From an uncultured Alphaproteobacteria bacterium (lineage in GTDB: Bacteria > Pseudomonadota > Alphaproteobacteria > UBA8366 > JADFVY01): a DNA stretch of 64,000 nt. Made by a program: the position numbers and the translations under genes. A model generated the notes under the pieces. The model was not told the origin of the DNA. It did not search any database and saw only the letters and a program-made list of their open reading frames with translations. The stretch is from the NCBI GenBank assembly GCA_947259105.1, contig CAMYKU010000003.1, positions 1 to 64,000 on the forward strand. The letters are read 5' to 3'. Within the stretch, counting starts at the first letter, position 1, and every line of letters starts with the position of its first letter. This document shows, in pieces, positions 46,031 through 55,615 of this stretch.

Positions 46031-46555
46031 CTAATCGCCGAGCATAGAGGTCTGAATGGTGAAGGATTCACCGCGGCGGTAGGTTCGCCAATCCTCCGAC
46101 AAATTCTGCAATGCCCGAACAACGAGCAGAATCCAGGCGACCGGCGTGGCGAGGTAGAACCACCACTGCATCACGTCGTCGGTGCCCTGCACGATCGAGA
46201 AGTTGTCGTATGAGAGCCGGACCTGCTCGATGGAAAAGACCACCACAATCGCCGCGAACACGATCCACAGCACGGCGTCGAGGCACAGACAGGCGAACTG
46301 CGCGTTGTAGGGCAGGCGGACGCGCAGTTCGTCGAACCGCAGGTGGGTCCGGATCTTCACATTGTAGGCGGCGCCCATCCAGGTTACCCAGAGGAACAGG
46401 TAAATCGGAATCGTCGTGCTCCAGGCGGCCTGCTGGTTGAACAGGAAACGGCGGATTACCTCGACGAAGATGATCCCCGCCATGGTCGTGTAGCAGATCA
46501 GGATAACGATCTTCTCGATGTTGCCATCGATCCATTTGAGAAGCGAAAGCGCCAT
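46031..46555 (-). CDS. TRAP transporter small permease (DctQ-like)
   Basis: Four TM; FLFNQQAAWSTTIPIYLFLWVTWMGAAYNVKIRTHLRFD. Confidence 0.9.
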   Translation of the reverse strand: MALSLLKWIDGNIEKIVILICYTTMAGIIFVEVIRRFLFNQQAAWSTTIPIYLFLWVTWMGAAYNVKIRTHLRFDELRVRLPYNAQFACLCLDAVLWIVFAAIVVVFSIEQVRLSYDNFSIVQGTDDVMQWWFYLATPVAWILLVVRALQNLSEDWRTYRRGESFTIQTSMLGD

Positions 46556-46677
46556 ATCATCTTCCCCCCTGTTCTTGCCGGACTTGGGTCACGCGCCCTG
46601 CCGGCACGCGCCATCCATTGTGCAAAACGGAATAGTCGGGGGCGCGGACGATGCCCGCACCCCCGGTCCGGAGGAAA

Positions 46678-47910
46678 TCAGGCGCCCTTCCACCAGCGGC
46701 GCGGTTCGACATTCTCAGCCAGCGTATCCTTCGGAATCTCGCGGGCGATGTCGAATATCTCCTTGTAGGTGTCGATGCCGCCGGCCCAACCGTTAAGCCG
46801 CTCGCGCCACTGTTCCCATTCCGCCGGATGGAACTCGGGCGAGCACATCTCCTCGGCTTTCCTGATCTCGGCGTCGGACAGTTCGGCGACGCGGACATCG
46901 TTCTGGGCGAAGATGGTATTCGGCTTTTGCGGGTTCGAGGCGCCGACGGTGTTGACCAGCGCGGCCTCGTTGGCCGCCTGCACGTGGACCTGGGAGAGAT
47001 AGGCGGATTCCATCACCGCGTCCTGCAGCTGTCCGCCCAGCTTGTCGAACACGCTGGCGTTCATCGCCGTGTGTTCGGTGCCGCAGAAGAACTTGAGGTC
47101 CACGCATTGCGAGACCACCGGCGACATGTTGGCGTAGGCCACCGCGGACATCCAGGTTTCGGCGCCGTCGATCAGGCCCTGTTTCAGGCCGTCCAGAGTC
47201 TCTTCCCAGGCGATCGGCACGGGGTTCAGCTTCATCAGGTTCATGGCGATGCGGCCGAGCTGCGTGCCGGTCACGCGGTTCTTGGTGCCGGCCAGCTGAT
47301 CGACGCTGGTGACCGTGGGCTTGTCCTTCCATTTCAGGCCAAGCTGGATGCCGCGCAGTTCCGCATGGGTGAACAGGAACTGTATGCCATGCCGCTTGCG
47401 CATCGGCTCACGCAGGATCTGCTCGCTCTTCGGGTGGTACATGAAATAGTACTGCGCCGCCCTGCCGGGGAACATGTAGGCATAGTCCAGCACGTTCAGA
47501 TAGGGCGCGCCGCCGGCCGAATTCTGGGTCGAAGCGGCGTAGATATCCACGATACCCTGCTGCGTCTTCTTCACGCAGTTGAGCTGGCCGCAGATCTGGT
47601 TGTTGCCGATGAATTCGATCCGGATCGCGCCGTCGGTACGTTCCTCCAGGTCGTTCACGAACTGCAGGCAACCGGCACGCTCGATCAGCAGATTGCGCTC
47701 GTTGAAGCCCGCCGCGCCGAACTTCAGGGTGAATTTCGGCTCCTTCGAAAGGCGTTTCGTATAGGTGGAATTTGCCGCCTCCGCGAGGCGGGGCAACGTA
47801 ACGGCGCCGGCCAGGCCGCCTGCCGCCAACAGTGTCGAACTCCAGCCATAGGTGGCCGCGAGCCGGAACAGGTCGCGGCGTGAGACCGCGCTGAGTGTTT
47901 CCTTGAGCAT
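46678..47910 (-). CDS. TRAP transporter substrate-binding protein (DctP-like)
   Basis: SRRDLFRLAATYGWSSTLLAAGGLAG Tat-like leader; LNPVPIAWEETLDGLKQGLIDGAETWMSA. Confidence 0.9.
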   Translation of the reverse strand: MLKETLSAVSRRDLFRLAATYGWSSTLLAAGGLAGAVTLPRLAEAANSTYTKRLSKEPKFTLKFGAAGFNERNLLIERAGCLQFVNDLEERTDGAIRIEFIGNNQICGQLNCVKKTQQGIVDIYAASTQNSAGGAPYLNVLDYAYMFPGRAAQYYFMYHPKSEQILREPMRKRHGIQFLFTHAELRGIQLGLKWKDKPTVTSVDQLAGTKNRVTGTQLGRIAMNLMKLNPVPIAWEETLDGLKQGLIDGAETWMSAVAYANMSPVVSQCVDLKFFCGTEHTAMNASVFDKLGGQLQDAVMESAYLSQVHVQAANEAALVNTVGASNPQKPNTIFAQNDVRVAELSDAEIRKAEEMCSPEFHPAEWEQWRERLNGWAGGIDTYKEIFDIAREIPKDTLAENVEPRRWWKGA

Positions 47911-48004
47911 GATGTCCTCTCCCTTGGACGTTAGCCTCAACCGATTGCGGGGGACCGCTATACCGGCCCTTGTTTTTTGGATTACGATAGTCTCGATAAA
48001 TGAG

Positions 48005-48018
48005 ATGATCAGTATCAT
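48005..48018. promoter_or_regulatory. Inverted repeat ATGAT-cagt-ATCAT in the divergent TRAP/GMC promoter region
   Basis: Perfect 5-bp arms within an AT-rich intergenic segment. Confidence 0.35.
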
Positions 48019-48143
48019 TATTGCATCAAGTTTTTGTCTGTGCAAGTATCAATGGTTTCGGGGGCAAAACGTGAAATTTAATTACCCGGATTCCCGAAGA
48101 TTCGAGACAGCAGGGAGGATGCCCGCGACGGGCAAGGCAATCG

Positions 48144-49751
48144 GTGAATTCCGCTGAAACCTTCGATTACATCATCGTCGGCGCGGGCTCGGCCGGGTGC
48201 GTTCTGGCGAACCGGCTGTCGGCCGATCCGAAAACCCGTGTCCTGCTCCTGGAGGCCGGCGGGCGGGACTGGAACCCCTGGATCCATGTGCCGGTCGGTT
48301 ATTTCAAGACCATGCACAACCCGGCGACCGACTGGTGCTATCTGACCGAGCCCGATCCGGGCCTGAACGGGCGCAGCCTGCAATGGCCCCGCGGCAAGGT
48401 TCTGGGCGGCTCCAGCTCGATCAACGGGCTGCTCTACATCCGCGGCCAGCCGCAGGACTACGACCGCTGGCGCCAACTCGGCAATGCCGGCTGGTCCTAC
48501 GAGGACGTGCTGCCCTATTTCCGTAAATCCGAGGACTATCAGCACGGCGAGAGCGAATTTCACGGCGTCGGGGGGCCGATCGCCGTTTCCGGGGTGCGCA
48601 TCCACCGCAAACTGTGCGACGTGTTCATCGAGGCGGCGGAGGAAGTCGGCATCCCGCGCAACGACGATTTCAGCGGCGCCGCCCAGGAGGGGGCCGGATA
48701 CTTCCATCAGACCTGCCGCAACGGCCGCCGCTGCAGCACCGCGGTCGGCTATCTCAATCCCGTCAAGGGCCGCAGCAACCTGACGATCCTGACCCACGCG
48801 CTGGTGCAGCGGGTCCTGTTCGACGGGCGCCGCGCCAGCGGCATTGCCTGGACGATCGATGGGAAGCGCCACGACGCGCACTGCCGCGGCGAAATCATCC
48901 TGTCCGCCGGCGCGATCGGCTCGCCGCAGATCCTGATGCTGTCGGGCGTCGGACCGGCCGGACATCTGAAGGACACCGGAATCGAGCCGCTCCACGACCT
49001 GCCCGGCGTCGGCCGGAACCTCCAGGATCACCTGCAGATCCGCTCGGTCTTCAAGACGAAGGAACCGATCACGCTGAACGACGAGGTCAACAACCCGGTC
49101 CGCAAGATGCTGATGGGGATCGAGTACCTGCTGTTCCGGACCGGGCCGCTGACCATCGCGGCAAGCCAGGTCTGCGTGTTCACGAAAACCTCGCCGGACC
49201 TGGAGACGCCGGACATCCAGTTCCACATCCAGCCGCTCAGCGCCGACAAGCCGGGCGACGGACCGCACCGGTTCTCCGCCTTCACCGCCTCGGTCTGCCA
49301 ATTGCGTCCGGAAAGCCGTGGCCGGATCGAGCTCAAATCCGGCGACCCCGCCGCCCACCCGGCGATCCACCCGAATTATCTTTCCACCCCCTATGACCGG
49401 CAGATCGCCGTCGAGGCCATCAAGGTGACGCGGAAGATCGCCGGCACCAGGGCACTCGGCTCGCTGATCTCGGGCGAGCACGAGCCCGGCGCGGATGTGC
49501 GGACGGACGAGGACCTGCTCGAATACGCCCGCAACCGCAGCCAGACGATCTACCATCCGGTCGGCACCTGCAAGATGGGGTCCGACGCCATGGCGGTGGT
49601 CGATGACCGGCTTCGACTGCACGGGATCGGCGGGCTGCGCGTCGTCGACGCCTCGATCATGCCCAACCTCGTTTCCGGCAATACCAACGCGCCGGCCATC
49701 ATGATCGGCGAAAAGGCGTCCGATATGATCCTGGAAGATGCGAAATCCTGA
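48144..49751 (+). CDS. GMC family oxidoreductase (choline dehydrogenase-like)
   Basis: FDYIIVGAGSAGCVLANRLSADPKTRVLLLEAG; WPRGKVLGGSSSINGLLYIRGQPQDYD; VDASIMPNLVSGNTNAPAIMIGEKASDMI. Confidence 0.95.
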   Translation: MNSAETFDYIIVGAGSAGCVLANRLSADPKTRVLLLEAGGRDWNPWIHVPVGYFKTMHNPATDWCYLTEPDPGLNGRSLQWPRGKVLGGSSSINGLLYIRGQPQDYDRWRQLGNAGWSYEDVLPYFRKSEDYQHGESEFHGVGGPIAVSGVRIHRKLCDVFIEAAEEVGIPRNDDFSGAAQEGAGYFHQTCRNGRRCSTAVGYLNPVKGRSNLTILTHALVQRVLFDGRRASGIAWTIDGKRHDAHCRGEIILSAGAIGSPQILMLSGVGPAGHLKDTGIEPLHDLPGVGRNLQDHLQIRSVFKTKEPITLNDEVNNPVRKMLMGIEYLLFRTGPLTIAASQVCVFTKTSPDLETPDIQFHIQPLSADKPGDGPHRFSAFTASVCQLRPESRGRIELKSGDPAAHPAIHPNYLSTPYDRQIAVEAIKVTRKIAGTRALGSLISGEHEPGADVRTDEDLLEYARNRSQTIYHPVGTCKMGSDAMAVVDDRLRLHGIGGLRVVDASIMPNLVSGNTNAPAIMIGEKASDMILEDAKS

Positions 49752-49838
49752 TTCTTCCTGTTGCCAGCCCACAGGAAGGCGCGTTTATTGTCCGCGGTAC
49801 CGTGCCGGCCGCGCCGTCCCCCAGCAACGGAGAAACCC

Positions 49839-51149
49839 ATGGGCTGCTGTCATCACTATTTCGCCGCGACCGAGGGCGGGGAGGACGTCTTCTCGGTCGA
49901 CGTCTCGTCGATCGCCTATGGGCCCGGCGCGCTGCGCGAGGCGGGCGAGCAGGCGAAGGCGCTGGGCATCGGGCGCATCGCGCTGTTCACCGACAAGCGG
50001 CTGGCGGCGCTGGAGCATGTGGCGATCGTCCGCAAATCGCTGCAGGACGCCGGCATCGATATCGCCTTCTTTGACGAGGCCAGGGTCGAGCCGACCGACC
50101 AGTCCTTCCAGGCCGCCACCCGCTTCGCCGAGAAGGCGAAGGTCGACGGCTTCATCTCGGTCGGCGGCGGCTCGGTGATCGACACCGCCAAGGCGGCCAG
50201 CCTGTACGCGACGTACCCGGCCGATTTTCTCGCCTACGTCAACGCGCCGGTCGGCGAGGGCCGGCCGGTGCCGGGCAAGCTCAAACCCCACATCGCCTGT
50301 CCGACGACCTCGGGCACCGGTTCGGAATGCACCGGCATCGCGGTATTCGATTTGCTTTCGATGAAGGCCAAGACCGGCATTGCGTCGCGCCACCTGCGCC
50401 CGACCCTGGCGCTGATCGACCCGCTGACGACACATACGCTGCCGGCGAACGTGGTCGCCTGCAGCGCCTTCGACGTGCTTAGCCACGCCCTGGAATCGTA
50501 CACGTCCATGCCGTTTACGCACCGTACGCGTTCGCGTACGCCGGCCGAGCGGCCGATGAGCCAGGGCGCCAATCCATGGTCCGACCTCGGCTGCCGCGAG
50601 GCGCTGCGGCTGGCCGGCAGGTACATGGTCCGCGCGGTGGCCGACGCCGCCGACCACGAGGCGCGCGAGCAGCTGATGTGGGCCTCGACCCTGGCCGGCA
50701 TCGCCTTCGGCAATTCCGGCGTCCACGTGCCGCACGGCATGGCCTATGCGGTGGCCGGTCTGGTCAGGGATTACCGCCCCGAGGGCTACCCGGACGACGA
50801 GCCGATCATCCCGCACGGCATGAGCGTCATCGTCAACGCGCCGTCGGTGTTCCGGCACACCGCGGCGGCCTGCCCCGAGCGGCACCTGGAAGGCGCCGAG
50901 TGCCTGGGCGCGGACGTGCGCGGCGCGGGCGAGGGGGACGCCGGCGAGGTCGTCGGCGCGCGCATCGTCGAGCTGATGAAACCGACCGGCATCCCCAACG
51001 GCATCGCCGGCGTCGGCTACGGCGAAGCCGACATCGAGGCGCTGATCCAGGGCACCCTGCCGCAGCAGCGCCTCTTGAAGAACGCCCCGATGGAGATCGG
51101 CGCCGAACATCTGCACACCATGTTCGAAGGGGCGCTGAGCTACTGGTAG
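49839..51149 (+). CDS. Iron-containing alcohol dehydrogenase, hydroxyacid-oxoacid transhydrogenase (ADHFE1)-like
   Basis: [88 protein letters not shown]. Confidence 0.88.
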   Translation: MGCCHHYFAATEGGEDVFSVDVSSIAYGPGALREAGEQAKALGIGRIALFTDKRLAALEHVAIVRKSLQDAGIDIAFFDEARVEPTDQSFQAATRFAEKAKVDGFISVGGGSVIDTAKAASLYATYPADFLAYVNAPVGEGRPVPGKLKPHIACPTTSGTGSECTGIAVFDLLSMKAKTGIASRHLRPTLALIDPLTTHTLPANVVACSAFDVLSHALESYTSMPFTHRTRSRTPAERPMSQGANPWSDLGCREALRLAGRYMVRAVADAADHEAREQLMWASTLAGIAFGNSGVHVPHGMAYAVAGLVRDYRPEGYPDDEPIIPHGMSVIVNAPSVFRHTAAACPERHLEGAECLGADVRGAGEGDAGEVVGARIVELMKPTGIPNGIAGVGYGEADIEALIQGTLPQQRLLKNAPMEIGAEHLHTMFEGALSYW

Positions 51150-51164
51150 GCGCGCGGTGCCGGC

Positions 51165-51614
51165 ATGGCGGATTTCGAGTACGAACCGGGAGAGACCGAG
51201 ACGCTCCGGCATGCGCCGGTATGGGTCGACCTATGCGTCGTCGCGGCGATCCTGCTGATCGAGTTCGCGGTCGTCGCCACGGCCTCGGGCGAGATGACGG
51301 CGGAGCCGATGCGCTACGAGCAGACGACGCTCGCCGTTGTCATCGTCACCGCCCTGTTCGCCGGGGCCTGCCTGCAGTTCGTGATCCTGGTCATGCCGCC
51401 GCTGGTCGAGGTCACCGACCGCCGGATCGTGCTGCGCCGGCGGCTCGGCTGGGACGACCCCGAGACGTTGCGGCTCGACGAAGTCGAGGACATCCGCCAG
51501 CAGGGCTGGCGGCTGGTCGTCAGCGGCGGCGGAACGACCCTCGGGTTCTTCTGCCCGCCGGCCTTCGCGCGGCGCATCCGTGCCGCCATCGACCGGGCGA
51601 AGATGGCAGCGTGA
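51165..51614 (+). CDS. LEPGE/TDRR-module membrane protein 1 (bacterial PH-like)
   Basis: YEPGETETLRHAP ... TM ... VEVTDRRIVLRRRLGWDDPETLRLDEVEDIRQQG. Confidence 0.7.
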   Translation: MADFEYEPGETETLRHAPVWVDLCVVAAILLIEFAVVATASGEMTAEPMRYEQTTLAVVIVTALFAGACLQFVILVMPPLVEVTDRRIVLRRRLGWDDPETLRLDEVEDIRQQGWRLVVSGGGTTLGFFCPPAFARRIRAAIDRAKMAA

Positions 51615-51950
51615 CGGGCGTACACCGCGTCCCGATAGACAGCGCGATAGCTGGTTTTGCAGACACCGTTAACTATTCCCGTTAATCCCGCGCAAACCTC
51701 GATCTGTCATGCTGCCCCCGGCTGTAACCGAAGGGGGACGGGCCATGCCGGGCATTGGCGATATTCTGGAGCCGGGGGAGCGGGTCGTGTTGCGCGTACC
51801 CGTCTTGCCCCTCTGGCAGCCCGCCTTGATGACGTTCACTGGCTTGATCCTCGCATTGCCGGCTGCTTCACGTCTGGCGGCCGATTCCGGGGATTTTGGT
51901 TTCGACATTGCTCACGCCGCTGCAGGCGGCTTCATGCTGGTCGCCATTCC
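51540..51950 (+). repeat. Direct repeat copy A (3' end of module gene 1, intergenic, 5' end of module gene 2)
   Basis: Aligns by eye to 53585-53996 at an offset of ~2046 bp; first 90 nt of the MPGIGDILEPGE... ORF differ at 2 positions. Confidence 0.85.
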
Positions 51951-52242
51951 GTTTTCGATAGTCCCGGTCTTTTTCCTGGCCGCCCTTGCCGCGAAGACCC
52001 TCTTCGGGCTGGAATGGCTGCGGCGACATCTGTCCGTCGTGCTGGACCGGGACCGTTGGTCGGGCCGCACCACCGCGCTGCGGAGCAGCGGCCGGCTGGC
52101 CCGGTTGCTCCCCTGTTACTTCAAAACCTGCGCGCGCTGGCTAAGCGTTGCGCCCCTGTTGGAGCCCCAACCCGACCTCCGCGCCGGCGCAACGCCAGAG
52201 ATGGCTGTCCGATCCCTGAAACTGGCGGAGGGCGCGGAATGA
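51745..52242 (+). CDS. Chimeric LEPGE-module membrane protein 2 (unrelated C-terminal half)
   Basis: MPGIGDILEPGERVVLRVPVLPLWQPALMT shared with 53791 ORF; no TDRRLL half, instead ...LFGLEWLRRHLSVVLDRDRWSGRTTALRSSG. Confidence 0.6.
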   Translation: MPGIGDILEPGERVVLRVPVLPLWQPALMTFTGLILALPAASRLAADSGDFGFDIAHAAAGGFMLVAIPFSIVPVFFLAALAAKTLFGLEWLRRHLSVVLDRDRWSGRTTALRSSGRLARLLPCYFKTCARWLSVAPLLEPQPDLRAGATPEMAVRSLKLAEGAE

Positions 52243-53210
52243 GCAAGCTCGACAAACTGATCCCGCCCAGCGAGACCGTGCTGTGGCGCTGGCCCGCGCC
52301 GCGGAAGGTTTCGGACACGCTCGGCTGGCTCGCCTTCTATGCGGTTGGCGCCGTCGCGGGCTGGGTGGTCTGGGTGGATTTTTTCGCCGACGATCTCTGG
52401 TCCGGCGCGGCCTTGTCCCTGGCCACGCCCGCGGCAATCGGCGCGGCCGGCAAGGCGTTCGGCGTTTTGCTCTGGGAGCCGCACGCCATCGCCGTGACCG
52501 GCCAGCGCATCGCCATAGTGGCCGGGCGCGTCCTGCGCCGCACGGAGACGGTGTACCGCGACGCCATCCACACGGCCTCCCTTTACGAGGACAACACGCT
52601 GGTCCTGCATAGCCGGTATGCGGAAGTGCTGCGCCTGGCCGACCTGGATAAGGAAAAGGCGATCGAATTTATCGACTTTCTGGACGTGCCGACCGCCGTG
52701 TGGCGCAAGCGCAAGCCGGGCGAGCCGGTCCGCGCGATCCGCCGGAAGACGCTGGCGGCCACGCTGCTTCTCATGGCGGGCCTTGCGGGCGGGGCCGTCG
52801 CCCTGGCCGGCCCCTGGAATATCGCGGTTACGGCTGTGTCGGGCTTCCAGTACCTGTCCGGCCTGGCCACACGCCCCGGCGCCGTTGCGCTGACGCTTGC
52901 CGGCAGCGGGGCCGCGCTGTTCGCGCTGTGGGTGGCGCAGATGATGCTGCACGACCTTGCGGCCGTGGTGGTCGCGCGCTACAGGGCCTCGCCGGAGGTG
53001 CTGCGCGAGCTAATCTGCAGCGCCGGCGACCCGCTCTGGCTCGGCTGGCCCCGCGACCCGAAGAAGGCCGCAATAGTCTCGGACACCGTCGAATTTCTCA
53101 ACGATTGGGCGAAAATCCTCGGCGCCCGTCCCGTCGAGCCGATCCCGCTCGAGCCCGAATACCGGGAGTCCAGAACCGAAGCCGCGAAGAACGCGGAGGT
53201 CGCGGAATGA
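52239..53210 (+). CDS. Divergent LEPGE-like membrane protein 3 (323 aa)
   Basis: LIPPSETVLWRWPAPRKVSDTLGWLAFYAVG...IAVTGQRIAIVAGRVLRRTETVYRDAIHTASLYEDNTLVLH; ATGA overlap with upstream ORF. Confidence 0.7.
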   Translation: MSKLDKLIPPSETVLWRWPAPRKVSDTLGWLAFYAVGAVAGWVVWVDFFADDLWSGAALSLATPAAIGAAGKAFGVLLWEPHAIAVTGQRIAIVAGRVLRRTETVYRDAIHTASLYEDNTLVLHSRYAEVLRLADLDKEKAIEFIDFLDVPTAVWRKRKPGEPVRAIRRKTLAATLLLMAGLAGGAVALAGPWNIAVTAVSGFQYLSGLATRPGAVALTLAGSGAALFALWVAQMMLHDLAAVVVARYRASPEVLRELICSAGDPLWLGWPRDPKKAAIVSDTVEFLNDWAKILGARPVEPIPLEPEYRESRTEAAKNAEVAE

Positions 53211-53497
53211 GCAAGAGCATTGCCAATGTTGCCGTAGCCGTTCTGGCGCTGGCCGGTTGCGGGACGCTGGCCAATACCTTCGAAGAGGAGCCGGGGAACA
53301 GGATCTATGTCGGATTGCGGGCTGATCTTGGCGCCATCGGCCATGGCGGCCTCCTCGACCTGCCGTTCTACTTCGTGCTCGATACGATCCTGCTGCCCTA
53401 CACGATCCCGAAGACCATCGCGAACCGCTCGGCGGTTGAAAGTGTTGGGAAGCCGGAAGACATGAAGCCCGCGGACGGTATCGGGGAGCAGGAATAG
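53207..53497 (+). CDS. YceK/YidQ-like lipoprotein
   Basis: LALAGCGTLANTFEEEPGNRIYVGLRADLGAIGHGGLLDLPFYFVLDTILLPYTIPKTI; ATGA overlap with upstream ORF. Confidence 0.82.
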   Translation: MSKSIANVAVAVLALAGCGTLANTFEEEPGNRIYVGLRADLGAIGHGGLLDLPFYFVLDTILLPYTIPKTIANRSAVESVGKPEDMKPADGIGEQE

Positions 53498-53503
53498 ACA
53501 CCC

Positions 53504-53659
53504 GTGCCGTGGCTTGGCGGGCATCTTGAAGCCGGGGCGCGGGTTCGGTGGCGCTATACCCGGATGAACCGCTGGCTGGTGCCCCTGGGGTTTTCCTGCC
53601 CGCCGGCCTTCGCGCCGCGCATCCGCGCCGCCATCGACCGGGCGAAAGCGATGCTGTAA
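53504..53659 (+). pseudogene. Decayed/internally deleted LEPGE-module remnant
   Basis: Frame reads VPWLGGHLEAGARVRWRYTRMNRWLVPLGFSCPPAFAPRIRAAIDRAKAML*: N-terminal module motif joined to the C-terminal motif of ORF 51165 (FFCPPAFARRIRAAIDRAK). Confidence 0.7.
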
Positions 53660-53996
53660 CAGCAACGAATCCCGAAGTCTGAGGCCGCCCGATAGCGGGC
53701 GTTCGCAGCCCCCGTTGACCATCCCCGTTAATCCCGCGCAAACCTTGACCTGCGATGCTGTTCCCGGCTGCAACCGACGGGGGGAGGGCCATGCCGGGCA
53801 TTGGCGATATTCTGGAGCCGGGGGAGCGGGTCGTGTTGCGCGTACCCGTCTTGCCCCTCTGGCAGCCCGCGTTGATGACAATCACCGGGTTGATCCTCGC
53901 ACTGCCCGCTGCTTCACGTCTGGCAGCCGGTTCGGGGGATTTCGTTGTCGACATTGCTCTCGCCGCTGCAGGCGTTTTCATGCTTGTTGTCGCGGT
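53585..53996 (+). repeat. Direct repeat copy B
   Basis: See copy A at 51540-51950. Confidence 0.85.
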
Positions 53997-54237
53997 ACCC
54001 ATTTACCGCACATCCAGAATCTGCATGTTGCTGGTGACCGACCGGCGCCTGCTGCAGCGCCAGGGCAACGAGAAATATGAAGAGATATCCTTGGCGGCGG
54101 TCGACGCGGTCAAACCCTACCGGCTCGGCGACGGGCTGTTTGTGGCCGCCCAGGACCAGAAGATCGTCGTCCCTTGCAAGGAAAAGACCGCCGCCCGCAT
54201 CCGCGAGGCCATCGCCCGCGCCAAGGGAGCAGCGTGA
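53791..54237 (+). CDS. LEPGE/TDRR-module membrane protein 4
   Basis: MPGIGDILEPGERVVLR...MLLVTDRRLLQRQGNEKYEEISLAAVDAVKPYRLGDGLFV. Confidence 0.78.
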   Translation: MPGIGDILEPGERVVLRVPVLPLWQPALMTITGLILALPAASRLAAGSGDFVVDIALAAAGVFMLVVAVPIYRTSRICMLLVTDRRLLQRQGNEKYEEISLAAVDAVKPYRLGDGLFVAAQDQKIVVPCKEKTAARIREAIARAKGAA

Positions 54238-55157
54238 TGGCGCGGCTGACGGACATGCTGGAGCCGGGGGAAACGGTGCGGTACCGCGCCGCCATGCCGC
54301 GGGAGGCGGTGTGGATAGTGGTCCTATGGGCTATTTTGGTGGGCGGCATGGCCGCGGATAAGATGTACCGGTATCCGCTCGAAGAACCGGGCGATATCCT
54401 TTTTGTTCTGGGCGTCTTTTTTCTGCCGGCGTTTATCGTCCCGGCTGCCATCGGTCTTGCGATCATGTGGCCTCGCTTTCCGGCATGGGCGATCACCGAC
54501 CGGCGGATCATCGCCCTCGGCGGGCTGTTGCGAAACCGGCGGCAGGATATCGCGCTGGCCGAGATCGAGGAGGCGCGGTTCGCGGACCAGCAACTGATCC
54601 TCGAAGGTGGCGGCCGAACCCTGAAAATAAGGGCGGTGAGAATTCCGGCGCACGTTCTGACCCGATCGCTTGGACGGTGGTTCCCGGACACGGGTAGACC
54701 GAAACTGCGGCTCGGCCGCATCCTGGAGCCGGGAGAGGCGGTTCTGCTGCGTGACCCCGCGCTCCGGTGGGCCCTTCTGCCGGCGGCTATGGTCGCGTTC
54801 GGGGGCTATATGCTGGTGGGTGGACTCTGGTTACTCGCTACCGGGGGCGAGGTTGATTTTTTTGACATCTCCGTCGGTATGGATTTCATCCTGATCGCCG
54901 GATGGGGGATCGTCGACGTGCGCGCGCATACCTTCTGGGGGTTCATGGTGACCGACCGGCGCCTGTTGCGAGGGCTGGCGCACGATCCGGCGCTCTACGA
55001 GGAATTCCCGCTGGCGGCTGTAGAGGCGGTCCCGCCCGCCACGTTCGGCGACCGCCTGTTCGTGACGCTGCGCGGCCAGCAGGTGCAGCTTCCGGCGAAA
55101 GGCAAGGCCGCCGCCCACATCCGCGAGGCGATCGAGGCGGCAAAGGGGGCGGCGTGA
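54237..55157 (+). CDS. Two-module LEPGE/TDRR membrane protein 5
   Basis: LEPGETVRYR...AITDRRIIALGGLLRNRRQDIALAEIEEARF and LEPGEAVLLR...MVTDRRLLRGLAHDPALYEEFPLAAVEAV; TGATG overlap. Confidence 0.8.
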   Translation: MARLTDMLEPGETVRYRAAMPREAVWIVVLWAILVGGMAADKMYRYPLEEPGDILFVLGVFFLPAFIVPAAIGLAIMWPRFPAWAITDRRIIALGGLLRNRRQDIALAEIEEARFADQQLILEGGGRTLKIRAVRIPAHVLTRSLGRWFPDTGRPKLRLGRILEPGEAVLLRDPALRWALLPAAMVAFGGYMLVGGLWLLATGGEVDFFDISVGMDFILIAGWGIVDVRAHTFWGFMVTDRRLLRGLAHDPALYEEFPLAAVEAVPPATFGDRLFVTLRGQQVQLPAKGKAAAHIREAIEAAKGAA

Positions 55158-55615
55158 TGGCTTGGTTTGGGCCGAAACTGGAGCCAGGCGAGCGGGTGGT
55201 GCTGCGGCACTGGCCGGAGCGTTTCGTATACGGTCTTGGCGCCCTGATCGCCGCGATGGATGTCGGCTCGCTCTTCGCCGTTGACCGGTACGTGGCGCGC
55301 AGCGGCGCGCCGGGCGGGCAGGAGCTGATGCTCTTCGCAATTGGAGCCGTGGTCCTGAGCCTTGCGCTGCTACCGCTTATGGTCTGGTTCCTCCGACTCG
55401 CCGTGGTCACGGACCGGCGGCTCCTGGTGCGCAACGAGATGTCCTGGTCCAATTCGAGACAGATCCGTCTCCACGAGATCGAGGACGCCTATCAGGAAGA
55501 CGGACGGTTCCATATCCGCGGCGCCGGCCGGACCCTGGAATTCCCCTGTCTGCCGGGTTTGGCCCGCCCGCTCCTGAAGGCACTAAGCCGCGAGCCGGAA
55601 GTGGGGCTGCCATGA
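55157..55615 (+). CDS. LEPGE/TDRR-module membrane protein 6
   Basis: MAWFGPKLEPGERVVLRHWP...AVVTDRRLLVRNEMSWSNSRQIRLHEIEDAYQEDGRFHI; TGATG overlap. Confidence 0.8.
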   Translation: MAWFGPKLEPGERVVLRHWPERFVYGLGALIAAMDVGSLFAVDRYVARSGAPGGQELMLFAIGAVVLSLALLPLMVWFLRLAVVTDRRLLVRNEMSWSNSRQIRLHEIEDAYQEDGRFHIRGAGRTLEFPCLPGLARPLLKALSREPEVGLP

